From Paenibacillus ginsengarvi (GTDB taxonomy: Bacteria > Bacillota > Bacilli > Paenibacillales > NBRC-103111), in assembly GCF_003626695.1 (NCBI RefSeq), contig NZ_RBAH01000023.1, forward strand, positions 1 to 64,000: a stretch of 64,000 bases of DNA, written 5' to 3'. The number at the start of each line of letters is the position of its first letter. Position 1 is the stretch's first letter. The position numbers and the translations under genes were made by a program. Below, in pieces: positions 48,506-58,154 of the stretch. Below the pieces are notes generated by a model, which ran no database searches, was not told where the DNA came from, and was given only the letters and a program-made list of their open reading frames with translations.

Positions 48506-49843
48506 ATGAATAAAAAAGGAGTTTTATCCAGGGTTCTTGAAAGAATACCTCTACCTGATGCTATCGATATCATTTATGACAGAATTCCCGGTTGGACTCC
48601 GGCAAAGAAGCCGAGAAGAAAAGCAGATGTAAAAGACCAGTTTCTATCGTTGGATACGATAATACCAGATGAAGAAATTGAAGATTTTGTTCAGATGGCA
48701 GTTATGAAGAGAAGTGTAGGATTGCCCGTATATACCTATAAAATAAGTAACCTTGATTTTTTAAATGATGTTACTGATGAAAAACTTTCTGAGATATACA
48801 ATTTTGTTGATCAGCCGTTTAATCCAAACTTTTACACTGTCTCGTGCAATCTAGATGTAAATGATGAAACAAAGTTAACTTTAAACATAAGAATAAAGGA
48901 ATATACTAGCTCTTGGAAAACATTAGTTAACAATGCTGAGAGCTTGTCAGCAGTCTTTACGAGCAATGTAAAGCTAGATAAAGCGAAAAAGGTAGTATCT
49001 GTTTATTCCGGTAATCACCAAGTTCAAGATGTAATTGTTAGATATCTTTCAACAGTACTAAAATGGCCACTTAATTCTTACAGGGTCAAAGAATTCACCA
49101 ATCAAACATTTCAGTTAGGTAATGCTAGTTTTAAAACTGCAGTTCTGTTAGATCTTATTTATAATCGTCTTCAAAACAAAGGTGTTTCGTCTACATTCAA
49201 GGAATTAAAATTTTTTATTGGCGGAAAACGCAAAAAAGACGGAGTACGTGATGTCGCCATCGGTGGGAAAGATCTTTTATATTCACAGTTAGCTTGCGAA
49301 TATATAACGCTCGGTAGTGATATTATTTCATTTAAAGTCGATGTGGAATTCGCCGGGCAGGAGTTCTCCACGATCTTCCAATTGAAAGGACCCAATAACG
49401 ATATTTTAAAATTAGTAATTGTAGACACAGACGATGACACCTTAAAAAAAAGTGTTATGGATATAATTCAAGCGGAGTACATCGACATGTGTAACACTGG
49501 AATAATGAATATGCCTGAAACTATGAAACTATTAGAATCAATTTTCAATAAATTTCAACAAAAAGATAAACTTCTCACAGAAGTTATTGAGGAAGAATCA
49601 ATCAATTCTATAGGAATTATTGTTAGTTTGCTAGACAAATTAAGTGATCAAGACGAGGAAGTTATACTGTTGGTTAAAAAATTCGCAAATTGTCATCGAA
49701 CTATTCTTGACACAATTGGTTATGATGAAAAAAATGATGAGCTTCAAAAATTGTTTGATTTTGTAGGTATTGAATCAGAGAGTATTGACGAAGATAGTTT
49801 TAATCCTAACGATTTACAGAATTCTGATCAAGAGATAGAATAA
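48506..49843 (+). CDS. Unknown protein A of AT-rich three-gene operon
   Basis: 445 residues, no signal or membrane segment. The N-terminal 25 residues (RVLERIPLPDAIDIIYDRIP) are hydrophobic-amphipathic; next a mixed alpha/beta region (FYTVSCNLDVNDETKLTLNI, VSVYSGNHQVQDVIVRYLST). The C-terminal about 120 residues are acidic and helical (LLTEVIEEESINSIGIIVSL). Composition is strongly AT-rich with Lys/Ile/Asn codons unlike the flanks. GGGGGGCGATC precedes the ATG. I do not recognise a family. Together with genes B and C it resembles defence or lysogeny cargo; that is inference. Confidence 0.7.
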   Translation: MNKKGVLSRVLERIPLPDAIDIIYDRIPGWTPAKKPRRKADVKDQFLSLDTIIPDEEIEDFVQMAVMKRSVGLPVYTYKISNLDFLNDVTDEKLSEIYNFVDQPFNPNFYTVSCNLDVNDETKLTLNIRIKEYTSSWKTLVNNAESLSAVFTSNVKLDKAKKVVSVYSGNHQVQDVIVRYLSTVLKWPLNSYRVKEFTNQTFQLGNASFKTAVLLDLIYNRLQNKGVSSTFKELKFFIGGKRKKDGVRDVAIGGKDLLYSQLACEYITLGSDIISFKVDVEFAGQEFSTIFQLKGPNNDILKLVIVDTDDDTLKKSVMDIIQAEYIDMCNTGIMNMPETMKLLESIFNKFQQKDKLLTEVIEEESINSIGIIVSLLDKLSDQDEEVILLVKKFANCHRTILDTIGYDEKNDELQKLFDFVGIESESIDEDSFNPNDLQNSDQEIE

Positions 49844-49875
49844 AAATATTATGGCAATGGAGGTGTGGATGGTCG

Positions 49876-50502
49876 GTGATTTCATGGAAAGAAGACTGCA
49901 CTTTATTCAAATTTGAAGGCGGCGATTTTCTGGATAAAATTGCCGATCATCATACCAGCACATTTGAGAAAATATCATATAAAAAAATTAATGAAAGTAC
50001 ACTAGAGATAGCGTATTCTTGGATCGACCCTGTTAGAATGAAAGACAAATTAATTGCTCGCGAACAACGAGATGTGAACTTTTGGGTTTTTATAGATGTA
50101 GGAGTTTTGTGTTGTTTTTCCAATTCTGAAAGTTCGATAACTTACGCAATAAGCAAATTATCACATATTTATGATTTGGAACTAAATAAAATAAATACAT
50201 ATCAATATTGGAAAGATATCTTCTTAAACAAACATAAAATTCTTTTTGCCGAATTAATTGGGATACATATTAAGAAATACTCAACTGCAGCTGATCACCG
50301 TGATATTTCAAAAATTTCTGTAAACAGTATTTCATTGTCAGAAATCGAAGGTTTTATCCGCTCTGATTTATTGACTAGCCTGACTTTCCAATTCAAGTTA
50401 CAAACTTTTTATTTGGATGCTACATCAGTTTTGTCCTTTCCCGATACATCCAAAGAAAAAATGATTTTTGAAGTAATTGAAAAAATCGTGAAGGATATCT
50501 AA
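49876..50502 (+). CDS. Unknown protein B of AT-rich three-gene operon
   Basis: 208 residues, cytosolic by composition. It opens ISWKEDCTLFKFEGGDFLDK and has beta strands SYKKINESTLEIAYSWIDPV, and helical C-terminal parts (SLSEIEGFIRSDLLTSLTFQ). Start GTG at 49876 with GGAGG twelve bases upstream; an ATG at 49869 is in another, quickly closed frame. It is 32 bases behind gene A and five bases before gene C, so it is co-transcribed. No family recognised. Confidence 0.65.
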   Translation: MISWKEDCTLFKFEGGDFLDKIADHHTSTFEKISYKKINESTLEIAYSWIDPVRMKDKLIAREQRDVNFWVFIDVGVLCCFSNSESSITYAISKLSHIYDLELNKINTYQYWKDIFLNKHKILFAELIGIHIKKYSTAADHRDISKISVNSISLSEIEGFIRSDLLTSLTFQFKLQTFYLDATSVLSFPDTSKEKMIFEVIEKIVKDI

Positions 50503-50507
50503 AAATA

Positions 50508-51599
50508 ATGGGCAAATGGACTCCATTCTTGATTTTATTAATACCTGTCATCATTTTACTATTTACCGACTTTGACAGGAATTTTAGTAGCGAGCAATAT
50601 GATGCTCTTAAGGACCAAGTCGAGTTAATAAGTTGGATTTTTGCCGGCATTGTCTCTATCGCCGGTTTTTTTGGGCTTTTTATTAGTTTTACTTTTGAGA
50701 ATAAATTACTGACAGCTTCTAAAGAATTAAAGCAGTACTATCGTCCTTATGCGTTAAATACTAATGATTTAAGATTATTTTTGAGTAACTACCAGCAACT
50801 AACGGCTGGCGATAAACTATTGAAAAACATATTCGGAATATTTCTTTTTGTATCGTGTAGTTCCATACTTGTTTGGGGAACAGCTGTCGGATTTTATACA
50901 AAATATAAGGTATCCTTTAAACTAGATTTTTCTATCGAATCTCTTTTGGTTTTTGGAATCTATCTACTTTTTTTCCTACTTGGTGGAATATTGATATATG
51001 TCACAATCGCTATTAATTTTATTAGACATCAAAGGGACCCGCTTGAAAAAGGTTATATGCCTGATATTAAATCTATATGCGACATAAACTACTTGTCTAA
51101 TAAAGCCGAAGTCGATATAGATGAGTTACTTTTTAAATTATCCCCTTCTTTAGAATTCTATAAAAATCCACCGGACGATAAGCCAAAATATGAAGCTTAT
51201 TTTCACCTACCAATTAAAATGGACAATTTTAGATTTACAATGAAATTAATATCGAATACAGAAGGAAAAGAAATAACCCTAAGATGTTTCGGTGTATTTA
51301 ATAAAATGGATATTATTGGGGAAAAAGTCACGCCGATTCTTGATAATAATTTAAGTGAACGATACTATAATGCTTTAAAGAATAATACAGTTTCTGGAGA
51401 AATGAAATTATATAATCTTGATAACAAAGTTATATCAAGATACAGCTTAATAAGATCTAACGAAACATCACAAAGTTATAAATTTATACTGGACAAAGTC
51501 ATTCGTTATCCAGAAAAAATTGATATTGATAAGGGGCTTTTGTTAAAATCACTCAATAATCAAGTCGAATATCGAATAGAGTGTGATGAAATAGTATAG
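50508..51599 (+). CDS. Four-helix membrane protein C of AT-rich three-gene operon
   Basis: 363 residues. Four membrane segments at about 6-22 (TPFLILLIPVIILLF), 41-66 (LISWIFAGIVSIAGFFGLFI), 106-130 and 146-172, then a cytosolic C-terminal domain of about 190 residues rich in beta (FHLPIKMDNFRFTMKLISNT). A membrane effector plus two soluble partners is a common layout in abortive-infection systems. No known effector family is recognised. It ends the operon, with a terminator 10 bases after the stop. Confidence 0.7.
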   Translation: MGKWTPFLILLIPVIILLFTDFDRNFSSEQYDALKDQVELISWIFAGIVSIAGFFGLFISFTFENKLLTASKELKQYYRPYALNTNDLRLFLSNYQQLTAGDKLLKNIFGIFLFVSCSSILVWGTAVGFYTKYKVSFKLDFSIESLLVFGIYLLFFLLGGILIYVTIAINFIRHQRDPLEKGYMPDIKSICDINYLSNKAEVDIDELLFKLSPSLEFYKNPPDDKPKYEAYFHLPIKMDNFRFTMKLISNTEGKEITLRCFGVFNKMDIIGEKVTPILDNNLSERYYNALKNNTVSGEMKLYNLDNKVISRYSLIRSNETSQSYKFILDKVIRYPEKIDIDKGLLLKSLNNQVEYRIECDEIV

Positions 51600-51609
51600 T
51601 TGACATTTT

Positions 51610-51640
51610 CCCGCCAGCCAAACTGGCGGGTTTATTATTT
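51610..51640 (+). terminator. Terminator after the three-gene operon
   Basis: CCCGCCAG, CCAAA, CTGGCGGG, then TTTATTATTT. Confidence 0.88.
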
Positions 51641-51654
51641 ATAATTCCATAATT

Positions 51655-52452
51655 CTACAACAACATGCTATTTACGATAATCAAGTTATTGGCAACTTCA
51701 AGCTCGGATCGGGTAAGCTTCCCTATGAACGCTTTTTCTACAAAATGATAGTCGCCGAGCACTCCTCCTTTATATGCCTTCTCGAGTGATCCGGCAAGTG
51801 CTGCCCATCCCGTGGTAGTCAGTATCAGTTCGTTCATAACGTCATCCCCCATTTCTTCTTGTTCGGCAGCCTGCCGTAGCGACCATCCGCAGTTATCGCC
51901 GTATCCCTCGTCCATGTCGACGCTGATCCCATTCACCGTAATGTCATTTTGGTACTGGTAAATGTGGATTCCGTCCGCCTTACGGCCCCGACTCCATGCG
52001 TAGGTTTGCCAAAAACGGGAACATGCCTCGGCAGCTCTTACCGCTTCGACAACAGCATATGAGCCATATACGCCCGTTGAATAGCCCGGCGTCGCCAAGC
52101 TGCACCCGTGGATATAATCGATCACCTTGTCCATCTGCGCAGCCGTGGCGTCGAAGTCCACGGCGAAGTATATCGTGCTGCCCTCCGGCTGGCCGACAGC
52201 AGCGGCCACGGCGAGCGCCGCCTTGCCATCCGCAATCCCCGCAGCATATCCGCCGAGTGCCCGGTCCGCGGTCGTCTCATACACGCTGACGATCTCGAGT
52301 CCGGCCTCGCTGATCAGCTCCGCCTCCTCCCGCGTCAGCCGCTTCCATCCGGATGGGACCAGATACCGGCAGACGAATGCATGTCCATCCGCTCGAAAGG
52401 CTGCTGCGGTCGTTTCGGTGAGCGACGTGGCGCAGTCAAATCCCTTTACCAT
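51655..52452 (-). CDS. Phage endolysin with DUF1906 glycoside-hydrolase-like domain
   Basis: 265 residues. The N-terminal barrel reads VKGFDCATSLTETTAAAF (catalytic Asp expected in GFD), YFAVDFDAT and GVYGSYAVVEAV, as in the DUF1906/Rv2525c family of peptidoglycan-active proteins. The C-terminal about 60 residues (after EQEEMGDD) are a separate helical part probably used for wall binding. It follows the holin and overlaps it by 17 bases, the usual lysis order. No signal peptide, as expected if a holin releases it. Confidence 0.85.
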   Translation of the reverse strand: MVKGFDCATSLTETTAAAFRADGHAFVCRYLVPSGWKRLTREEAELISEAGLEIVSVYETTADRALGGYAAGIADGKAALAVAAAVGQPEGSTIYFAVDFDATAAQMDKVIDYIHGCSLATPGYSTGVYGSYAVVEAVRAAEACSRFWQTYAWSRGRKADGIHIYQYQNDITVNGISVDMDEGYGDNCGWSLRQAAEQEEMGDDVMNELILTTTGWAALAGSLEKAYKGGVLGDYHFVEKAFIGKLTRSELEVANNLIIVNSMLL

Positions 52453-52921
52453 CGTTGCCCGCCCCCCTCTCAGCCTTACGCTGCAGCGCGCGGTTTACCT
52501 TCGCCTCCATCTCGCTGCCGACCCATTCGATTACTTTTTCGAGTAGCGCGATCGGCAGCCATTGCGCCCAGCCTGCGCGTACGGCATTGGCCGTCATACT
52601 TTTTAGCGTATGGTACAGCAGGCCGAATGCGAAGATGCCGAAAAATATCCCCGGAAGTCCAGTTACCATATCCAGCATGTGACCACCAGCTGGAAGCATC
52701 ACCATAAAAAACGTACGGAATATGCCGTCAATCCCATATTTGGATGCGTAAGTCTTGTCCTTTTTCGCTGCGCTCGATCCGCTCATCCAGTCCATCACTA
52801 TGAAAAAGCTAAGCGCAGCCATCGTATAAAGAACCGGTATTCCTGCACCGTACAAAAACTCAAAAACCGGGAGCAATATGCCCCCGGCCACAGCCGAAAC
52901 TACTTTCCCTGTCTGTTCCAT
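52436..52921 (-). CDS. Phage holin family protein (phi105/phi29 holin-like)
   Basis: 161 residues. Hydrophobic segments at about 13-32 (VVSAVAGGILLPVFEFLYGA), 33-52 (IPVLYTMAALSFFIVMDW) and 80-110. The middle has WMSGSSAAKKDKTYASKYGI, the phage_holin_4 signature of a short charged loop with K-x-x-SKxG. The C-terminus is long and charged. ATG at 52921 follows GGGGAATGGG. It releases the downstream endolysin. Confidence 0.88.
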   Translation of the reverse strand: MEQTGKVVSAVAGGILLPVFEFLYGAGIPVLYTMAALSFFIVMDWMSGSSAAKKDKTYASKYGIDGIFRTFFMVMLPAGGHMLDMVTGLPGIFFGIFAFGLLYHTLKSMTANAVRAGWAQWLPIALLEKVIEWVGSEMEAKVNRALQRKAERGAGNDGKGI

Positions 52922-52981
52922 CCCATTCCCCGTTTCTGCCCCTGTGGGCATAAAAATCCCCCGATCGGCTCGGGGCGTGGT

Positions 52982-53119
52982 TTATGCTGTACCATTTATA
53001 ACGTCGGTGACAACCGTTTTCAGGTTGTACAGGTTAGGCACCTGCTCCAGCGTATACGCGCCCGCCATTACGAGCGATACCCATACTTTGACCAATCCGC
53101 TATCTTTCGCAAATACCAC
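52982..53119 (-). CDS. CD1375-like small phage tail-cassette protein
   Basis: 45 residues: VFAKDSGLVKVWVSLVMAGA, then YTLEQVPNLYNLKTVV. Small proteins with this KVWVxLVxxGxYTLEQVPNLxNL pattern lie between the tail fibre and the holin in many Firmicutes prophages (XkdX/CD1375-type). The start is GTG at 53119, ten bases after AAGGGG. Confidence 0.85.
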   Translation of the reverse strand: MVFAKDSGLVKVWVSLVMAGAYTLEQVPNLYNLKTVVTDVINGTA

Positions 53120-53135
53120 TTCGCTTCAACCCCTT

Positions 53136-53507
53136 TTATTGTGTTGGCATGCTCATAAGCATTGTCAGCTCGGCAACGGCTTGTTTCAGGTCTGCTACTT
53201 CCTCGCTGAGCGGCGGACGAAATTCCGGCTCGGGGTTCCCCTCCGGATCGCGATACTGGAACTCCAGCGCAGGCTCATCGCCGCTCAAATCGACGCGATA
53301 GCTGCTGGCCTCGGCAAAGTCTTGCGTATACTGGCCGTATTCGAGTTGGATCATGCCGACTGTATCCGGCACGCGCTCCGCGAGCGATACATACGCGGCA
53401 AAGTCCTGCTCGACCGTTGTTTCGACGACGCTACCGGACCGCTCGCCGGTATCGACAACCACGTCACCCGTAGCTCTGTCATAATAGATTCTGCGTCCGA
53501 TTTGCAT
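53136..53507 (-). CDS. Phage protein of unknown function downstream of the tail fibre
   Basis: 123 residues. N-terminal beta part (RIYYDRATGDVVVDTGERSG), then YGQYTQDFAEASSYRVDLSG, and a C-terminal helix EEVADLKQAVAELTMLMS. Place and architecture are those of XkdW-type accessory proteins. ATG at 53507 follows GGAGAGATCG. Function not known; a chaperone for the fibre is possible. Confidence 0.65.
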   Translation of the reverse strand: MQIGRRIYYDRATGDVVVDTGERSGSVVETTVEQDFAAYVSLAERVPDTVGMIQLEYGQYTQDFAEASSYRVDLSGDEPALEFQYRDPEGNPEPEFRPPLSEEVADLKQAVAELTMLMSMPTQ

Positions 53508-53526
53508 ACCTTCGATCTCTCCTTTC

Positions 53527-55032
53527 TTACTTGCCCCACACATACCAGCCAACTTGAATACCTGCGTTTACGGGGAGTTGGAACCCGTTATTATTTACGT
53601 AGCCTTCTCCACCACCATGACCCAGTCTATAACCCGCGCCAACAGCGGTCACTCCGAAGATTGCACAGTCTGGCTGCGGATTTTGCGTGAACGCAAACGT
53701 CCTGTTATCGAACCATATTGTATAAGAGTTTATGTTTTGTATCAGAATTAGATCTATTCCTGCGGGGAAGTTTAGACCGCCTACGGTGGCCTTATAAATA
53801 GATACAGTATTCATGCCATTTGTGTAATAAAAAATAGCTGATGTTGTATTTACAGACCCGGACGCATAAGGCCTACCAACAACGATTGTGCTGATCTTAT
53901 CCGCCAATTGTGTAAATGTATCGCTGCCGCTCGCAGGTACGCCTTTGCCAGTAATCGCGGCAGCGATTGCGGATTTACCGTTACTGGCAGACGTAAAAAG
54001 CTCGTTGATCGCGGAGACGATGTTACTTTTGTTGCTTGTAATAAGCGATGAGAGTGTTCCGACCTCTCCGGATAAATCTCTACCACGTACCACGTCGGCA
54101 TCCAACCCACTGCCAGTACCATCGACAGTTTTGACCTTTGCCAGCACATCCGCTGCCGTGTAGTACGCGGCTGGCAATGCCGCCGCCGCCAAATCGTACG
54201 CCGCTTTAACCGCGCTCGGCGTCGAAGCTCTGTCTGCTGCGGTGCTGGACGTACTGGTACTTAATATGGTGTGTCCGTATTGCACTGTCGATGCTACTAC
54301 TCCTGCGTGATTGTTGAGGTTGGATTGCACCCCTGCGGCCGCCGCACTAGCGTTATTGGCCGCGCCCTGTGCCGCAGCTACTGCATTGCTGAGCGCATCT
54401 GTCTCAGCCTTGCGCGCTACATCGTCATTGGCGAAAGGAGCAGCGGCTTTAATGCGGCCGTTTGGATCGCGCAGCGCCAACGTGTTTGCCGTGGCAGCAG
54501 ACGCTGCTGGCAAATTGGCAAGGGGCACTTTGGCACTGTTGTCCAGAGGCGCGACGCCGCTTGCAGCTCCTTTTTCCGTCGTTGGTATATAGACGGACGA
54601 AGGTACGACTACTGTAACATTCGCAGCGTTACCGACCGTCGTGTTGATCTCGAACACCCGCGAGAACGGACCGGCTGAGATTGCCGGGAAAGTATCACCT
54701 TGTGCCCCGGCATTGGCGTAAGCATATAAAATTTCGCCGTCCTGCGGGTCTTGTGCAAACAGCCCTATCTCGCAGGTGTAGGTCGATGCCGACAAACCCG
54801 TATTTTCGAACACGCCACGTATTTGAGACGTCGTGCCGCTCCGCGTATTAGAGTTGATTGAAAAGTAGGAAATGGGGTTAAGTAAGGCCGAAAAATTTTT
54901 CGGATCTTGTCCGACTGCCAATTGCCCGCTGCCGATTTGCATACGTGTAAATTGCAACGTTACTCCTGTTTGAGCTTTCGCATAAAGCGTCAGTCCTCTA
55001 TTGGTTATGATCGCTTGTCCGTAGACTGCCAT
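53527..55032 (-). CDS. Phage tail fibre / tail-collar protein
   Basis: 501 residues. The N-terminal collar (QAIITNRGLTLYAKAQTGVT, then IGLFAQDPQDGEILYAYANA) is the phage_tail_fibre N-terminal domain found in PBSX-like and other contractile phages. Next come Ala-rich helical parts (AVAAAQGAANNASAAA), then QLADKIS repeats, and a C-terminal about 110 residues likely carrying the receptor-binding tip (LGHGGGEGYVNNN). ATG after GGGGTGATC. It is the likely host-range determinant. Confidence 0.88.
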   Translation of the reverse strand: MAVYGQAIITNRGLTLYAKAQTGVTLQFTRMQIGSGQLAVGQDPKNFSALLNPISYFSINSNTRSGTTSQIRGVFENTGLSASTYTCEIGLFAQDPQDGEILYAYANAGAQGDTFPAISAGPFSRVFEINTTVGNAANVTVVVPSSVYIPTTEKGAASGVAPLDNSAKVPLANLPAASAATANTLALRDPNGRIKAAAPFANDDVARKAETDALSNAVAAAQGAANNASAAAAGVQSNLNNHAGVVASTVQYGHTILSTSTSSTAADRASTPSAVKAAYDLAAAALPAAYYTAADVLAKVKTVDGTGSGLDADVVRGRDLSGEVGTLSSLITSNKSNIVSAINELFTSASNGKSAIAAAITGKGVPASGSDTFTQLADKISTIVVGRPYASGSVNTTSAIFYYTNGMNTVSIYKATVGGLNFPAGIDLILIQNINSYTIWFDNRTFAFTQNPQPDCAIFGVTAVGAGYRLGHGGGEGYVNNNGFQLPVNAGIQVGWYVWGK

Positions 55033-55062
55033 AGGATCACCCCTTTGAATAGAAAGTTTCTG

Positions 55063-58000
55063 TCAAGTTGGATTAACGGTCGTAATGCTCTGAATGTCAT
55101 ACCCACCTATGACTGCGGCTATATAATCGGACCTCTCTATCGAGGTCGATCCAGTAATGGTAACCCCAACCCCCATTGGCTTCGGGACGATCAGGCCAGC
55201 CGTAACAAGCTCTGTTAAAACTGGGCCGAACGATCCGCTAACGATGACATCCATCGTCATATTTTGGTTATCGATGATTTGCAAAGGGATGTCTGGGAAA
55301 AGGGTATCCCAGATTTGATAAATTTGCGGAATCGTCCCATTCCAACTGTTTTGAGCGATTTTGGCCTTGAGTATGCTCCGGTAGTCCTCATCGTCGAGCC
55401 TAGATGATCCGGTCGATAATTGGAATCCAAGTGCTCGTGATCGCCCGACCTGTTCCCCGATGATGTCAAGCTGTACACCAGCAGCGTTGTCCAAATCAAA
55501 TGCGAATGATATGTCTTCGCTGGCCGCCTTGCAATCATCCAAAAGCGTAAGACTCCGCTCCAGCCAAGCCATAAAGTTTACTTGCACACGATGCTGGGAG
55601 GTTACGAGGTCCAGGTATTCCGTGTACGCTGGGGAAAGGCTGTCCGAGAAATCAGTCAGTTGCATCAGGCCAAGCGTGTCCAAGATGTCGCCGCCCCAGT
55701 ACCCGTACCAGGTCTTATTCGCGGGATCCGGACTCCATGTCCCCTCGACCTCACTCGAAAAATCGACTACCGGGACCCTGAAATGTTGCAAATAATCGGT
55801 ACATCGATCCAGTAGCCTGCCGATCAACCGTTTATGAGTGGTCGATAGATACGTCGATTTCATGCCGTATATTAATGACCGCATAAAATTGGTGATCATA
55901 TGAGGGTCTCTTTGATCATGGTAGGGCGCCTTATCTTTTTCGAAGGCAGTCGGAAAAGAGTTGTAGGTATCTCCCCACAATTTATCAACCGCGGTAACAA
56001 AATCGATAAAGATCGTATAAGCACGCCTATTCGACGGGTCTGTGTCAAGCACCCTAGCCACGTCGCTTATGGTCCTGTACTGAAACCCTCCCCATGTAGG
56101 TTGGGTATCCCATCCGAACGTGTTCGGCTCGTGATCCTTGTGGTCATCCCGGTAATCCCACCAAAATATAGGCGCGAAAAAACCCTTAGTGCCTGTGCTC
56201 TCTTCGTAGGCAGTCTGAGAATCCCTCAAAAACTGCAAATTTGTGTCTACTGGCACATTTTTATTTGCGTAGATTCCTCGCTGATATATCCAAGGGGCCT
56301 GATATCCGGTGTAGACCGCTCCCCGCAAGTCAGACAACGCATAATTGATATAATGCATGTCAAACGGCAGGATATAGGGCACATACGGCATAGGCACTCT
56401 CGGCGGCACTGGCCGGATATACTCTAGCCCAATCTGTAGTGCTGCCTGCTTGGAGTACCCGAAAGAGATTGCTGAGTAGTATTCTTTGTTCATGAGCACT
56501 TTCGTGCCTACATACTCTACGCTTATCTCGGTTACAACATCGACAGCATCAAGCAGCATGGATTGATAGTCCCCCGCAGCGAAGGCAGTTCCTCCGGTAA
56601 ACATGGACTCGGTCAAATTCACGGTAACATACTCCCCGCTGGTTCCGGGCAGCTCACATGTCCATCTCACCCCGTCAGCATCGTTAATAAGAAAATTAAC
56701 GGCGCTATCTGTTTTGTACCGAATGGAGAAGGGGAGCTTTCTGCTCCAAATGGAGAACATAAACTGTGACCAACCATACCAGCCCCCTTCGTCTCCTCTC
56801 GTGAGCTTGATATCTGTCACGCGAATGGTCTTGGTGTCTATCTCATCCAATACATCCGTGAATTCGACGGAGCTATTCGCGCTTGCAATAGCTCCGCCGT
56901 TGCTTGTCTGATCATAATGTGATCCCCAAAAGATGCCATCTGCCTTGTAAAAATCATCTTTATGAAACTGGATCGAGTCCGTGTTTGTGATCCCTCTGCC
57001 TGGAGTCCAAAACTCGGTGACCCAACGCTTATCCGGATCATACCCGGCGTCCTCATCAATGGATAAGCGAACCTTTTGAATTTTATCGCTCCCCAGCTTT
57101 AACTCGATCCATTGATCCTCATTTAGATCGATCCGAGTCCCCACCCAAGTACCGAACAAAGCTTCGTCATCGCCGGCGGACTCCGCGTAATTGATGATGA
57201 TTAATCCGCCACTATTGATATAGGTTTCTGATGGCGTTCTGACGGAGTACCGGGTCACTCCATCCTTCAAGACCTCTTCTCCGACCTTGCCCGGCTTGAC
57301 GTAAAACCAAGCATTGGAGACGCCGGATACCACTTGGACAGATACCTTCGTCGACTCCACAGCCCTCAGCCATTTTTCATCGCCCTCGATGTCGTACCAC
57401 ATCTGAAACACGTCCAGAGCCCATGCCAAAGCATCCACAGCGCACGCAATCTCGCCCGGGTCCAATGGCCGCCATACCGGGAACGCTTCGCATTTTTCGC
57501 CCACATTTACAACCCTGCCGGTTTCGGACGAATAGACCACCAAAGCATCGCCGGTATAGTTTGTTTTGAGGTAGATGGTGGCCTCGCTGTTACCATAATT
57601 AACATCTGTGTGATCAATCTCGTACTCTGTCCCCACAACAGGCGCCGCCGGCGACCAGGTATATTCGAGCGTTGCGTCCGTAGCGCGCACCGAGTATATT
57701 CGGAATACTTTCTCGTAAGTAACAGTCGCCACACCGTTAACAAAAGTCGCTACGCCATCGACAGCGTACTCCCTAGATATAAACGGAGCAGTTACGTTTA
57801 CCAACCAGTGGGGGACCCAACTCCCATCCGGCTCGCTCGGAATAACCGGGGTTGGATAGTAGTAGTTTAATAAGGCGTCCATTAGAAACCTCGCCTTATT
57901 GAGCCATTTTGCCTCTTTGGATGCCATATAGTTTCGTAGCAGCCCTCTAATGACCAGCAGCTGCGCTTCGGATGTCCCGGTAGTTGGTGGGGTATACGAT

Positions 58001-58143
58001 GTTATCGGGCTATCTATAACAAAAGAGCCGCCGACAAGCCCGAGAGTGTTGATGGCCATATTGCCTACATCTTTTGTGTTGTACTCCAAATAGGCGTAGT
58101 AATCATCCGCCCATTTTTTAAATGTCGATTTCGCCTTGAACAT
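55063..58143 (-). CDS. Very large tail protein: carbohydrate-active-like module fused to DUF2612 baseplate protein
   Basis: 1026 residues. The C-terminal about 170 (DLDNAAGVQLDIIGEQVGRS, DEDYRSILKAKIAQNSWNGT, LQIIDNQNMTMDVIV) are a DUF2612 baseplate protein of the kind usually found here alone. The preceding about 850 residues are different: Trp- and Tyr-rich helical parts (NKARFLMDALLNYYYPTP, CAVDALAWALDVFQMWYD, WWDYRDDHKDHEP, TDYLQHFRVP) typical of alpha/alpha-toroid glycan-active enzymes, with a beta-rich insert (about 300-560). This may be a tail depolymerase. ATG follows AGGAGC. Same strand, 11 bases after gpJ. Confidence 0.75.
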   Translation of the reverse strand: MFKAKSTFKKWADDYYAYLEYNTKDVGNMAINTLGLVGGSFVIDSPITSYTPPTTGTSEAQLLVIRGLLRNYMASKEAKWLNKARFLMDALLNYYYPTPVIPSEPDGSWVPHWLVNVTAPFISREYAVDGVATFVNGVATVTYEKVFRIYSVRATDATLEYTWSPAAPVVGTEYEIDHTDVNYGNSEATIYLKTNYTGDALVVYSSETGRVVNVGEKCEAFPVWRPLDPGEIACAVDALAWALDVFQMWYDIEGDEKWLRAVESTKVSVQVVSGVSNAWFYVKPGKVGEEVLKDGVTRYSVRTPSETYINSGGLIIINYAESAGDDEALFGTWVGTRIDLNEDQWIELKLGSDKIQKVRLSIDEDAGYDPDKRWVTEFWTPGRGITNTDSIQFHKDDFYKADGIFWGSHYDQTSNGGAIASANSSVEFTDVLDEIDTKTIRVTDIKLTRGDEGGWYGWSQFMFSIWSRKLPFSIRYKTDSAVNFLINDADGVRWTCELPGTSGEYVTVNLTESMFTGGTAFAAGDYQSMLLDAVDVVTEISVEYVGTKVLMNKEYYSAISFGYSKQAALQIGLEYIRPVPPRVPMPYVPYILPFDMHYINYALSDLRGAVYTGYQAPWIYQRGIYANKNVPVDTNLQFLRDSQTAYEESTGTKGFFAPIFWWDYRDDHKDHEPNTFGWDTQPTWGGFQYRTISDVARVLDTDPSNRRAYTIFIDFVTAVDKLWGDTYNSFPTAFEKDKAPYHDQRDPHMITNFMRSLIYGMKSTYLSTTHKRLIGRLLDRCTDYLQHFRVPVVDFSSEVEGTWSPDPANKTWYGYWGGDILDTLGLMQLTDFSDSLSPAYTEYLDLVTSQHRVQVNFMAWLERSLTLLDDCKAASEDISFAFDLDNAAGVQLDIIGEQVGRSRALGFQLSTGSSRLDDEDYRSILKAKIAQNSWNGTIPQIYQIWDTLFPDIPLQIIDNQNMTMDVIVSGSFGPVLTELVTAGLIVPKPMGVGVTITGSTSIERSDYIAAVIGGYDIQSITTVNPT

Positions 58144-58154
58144 ATAACCAGCTC

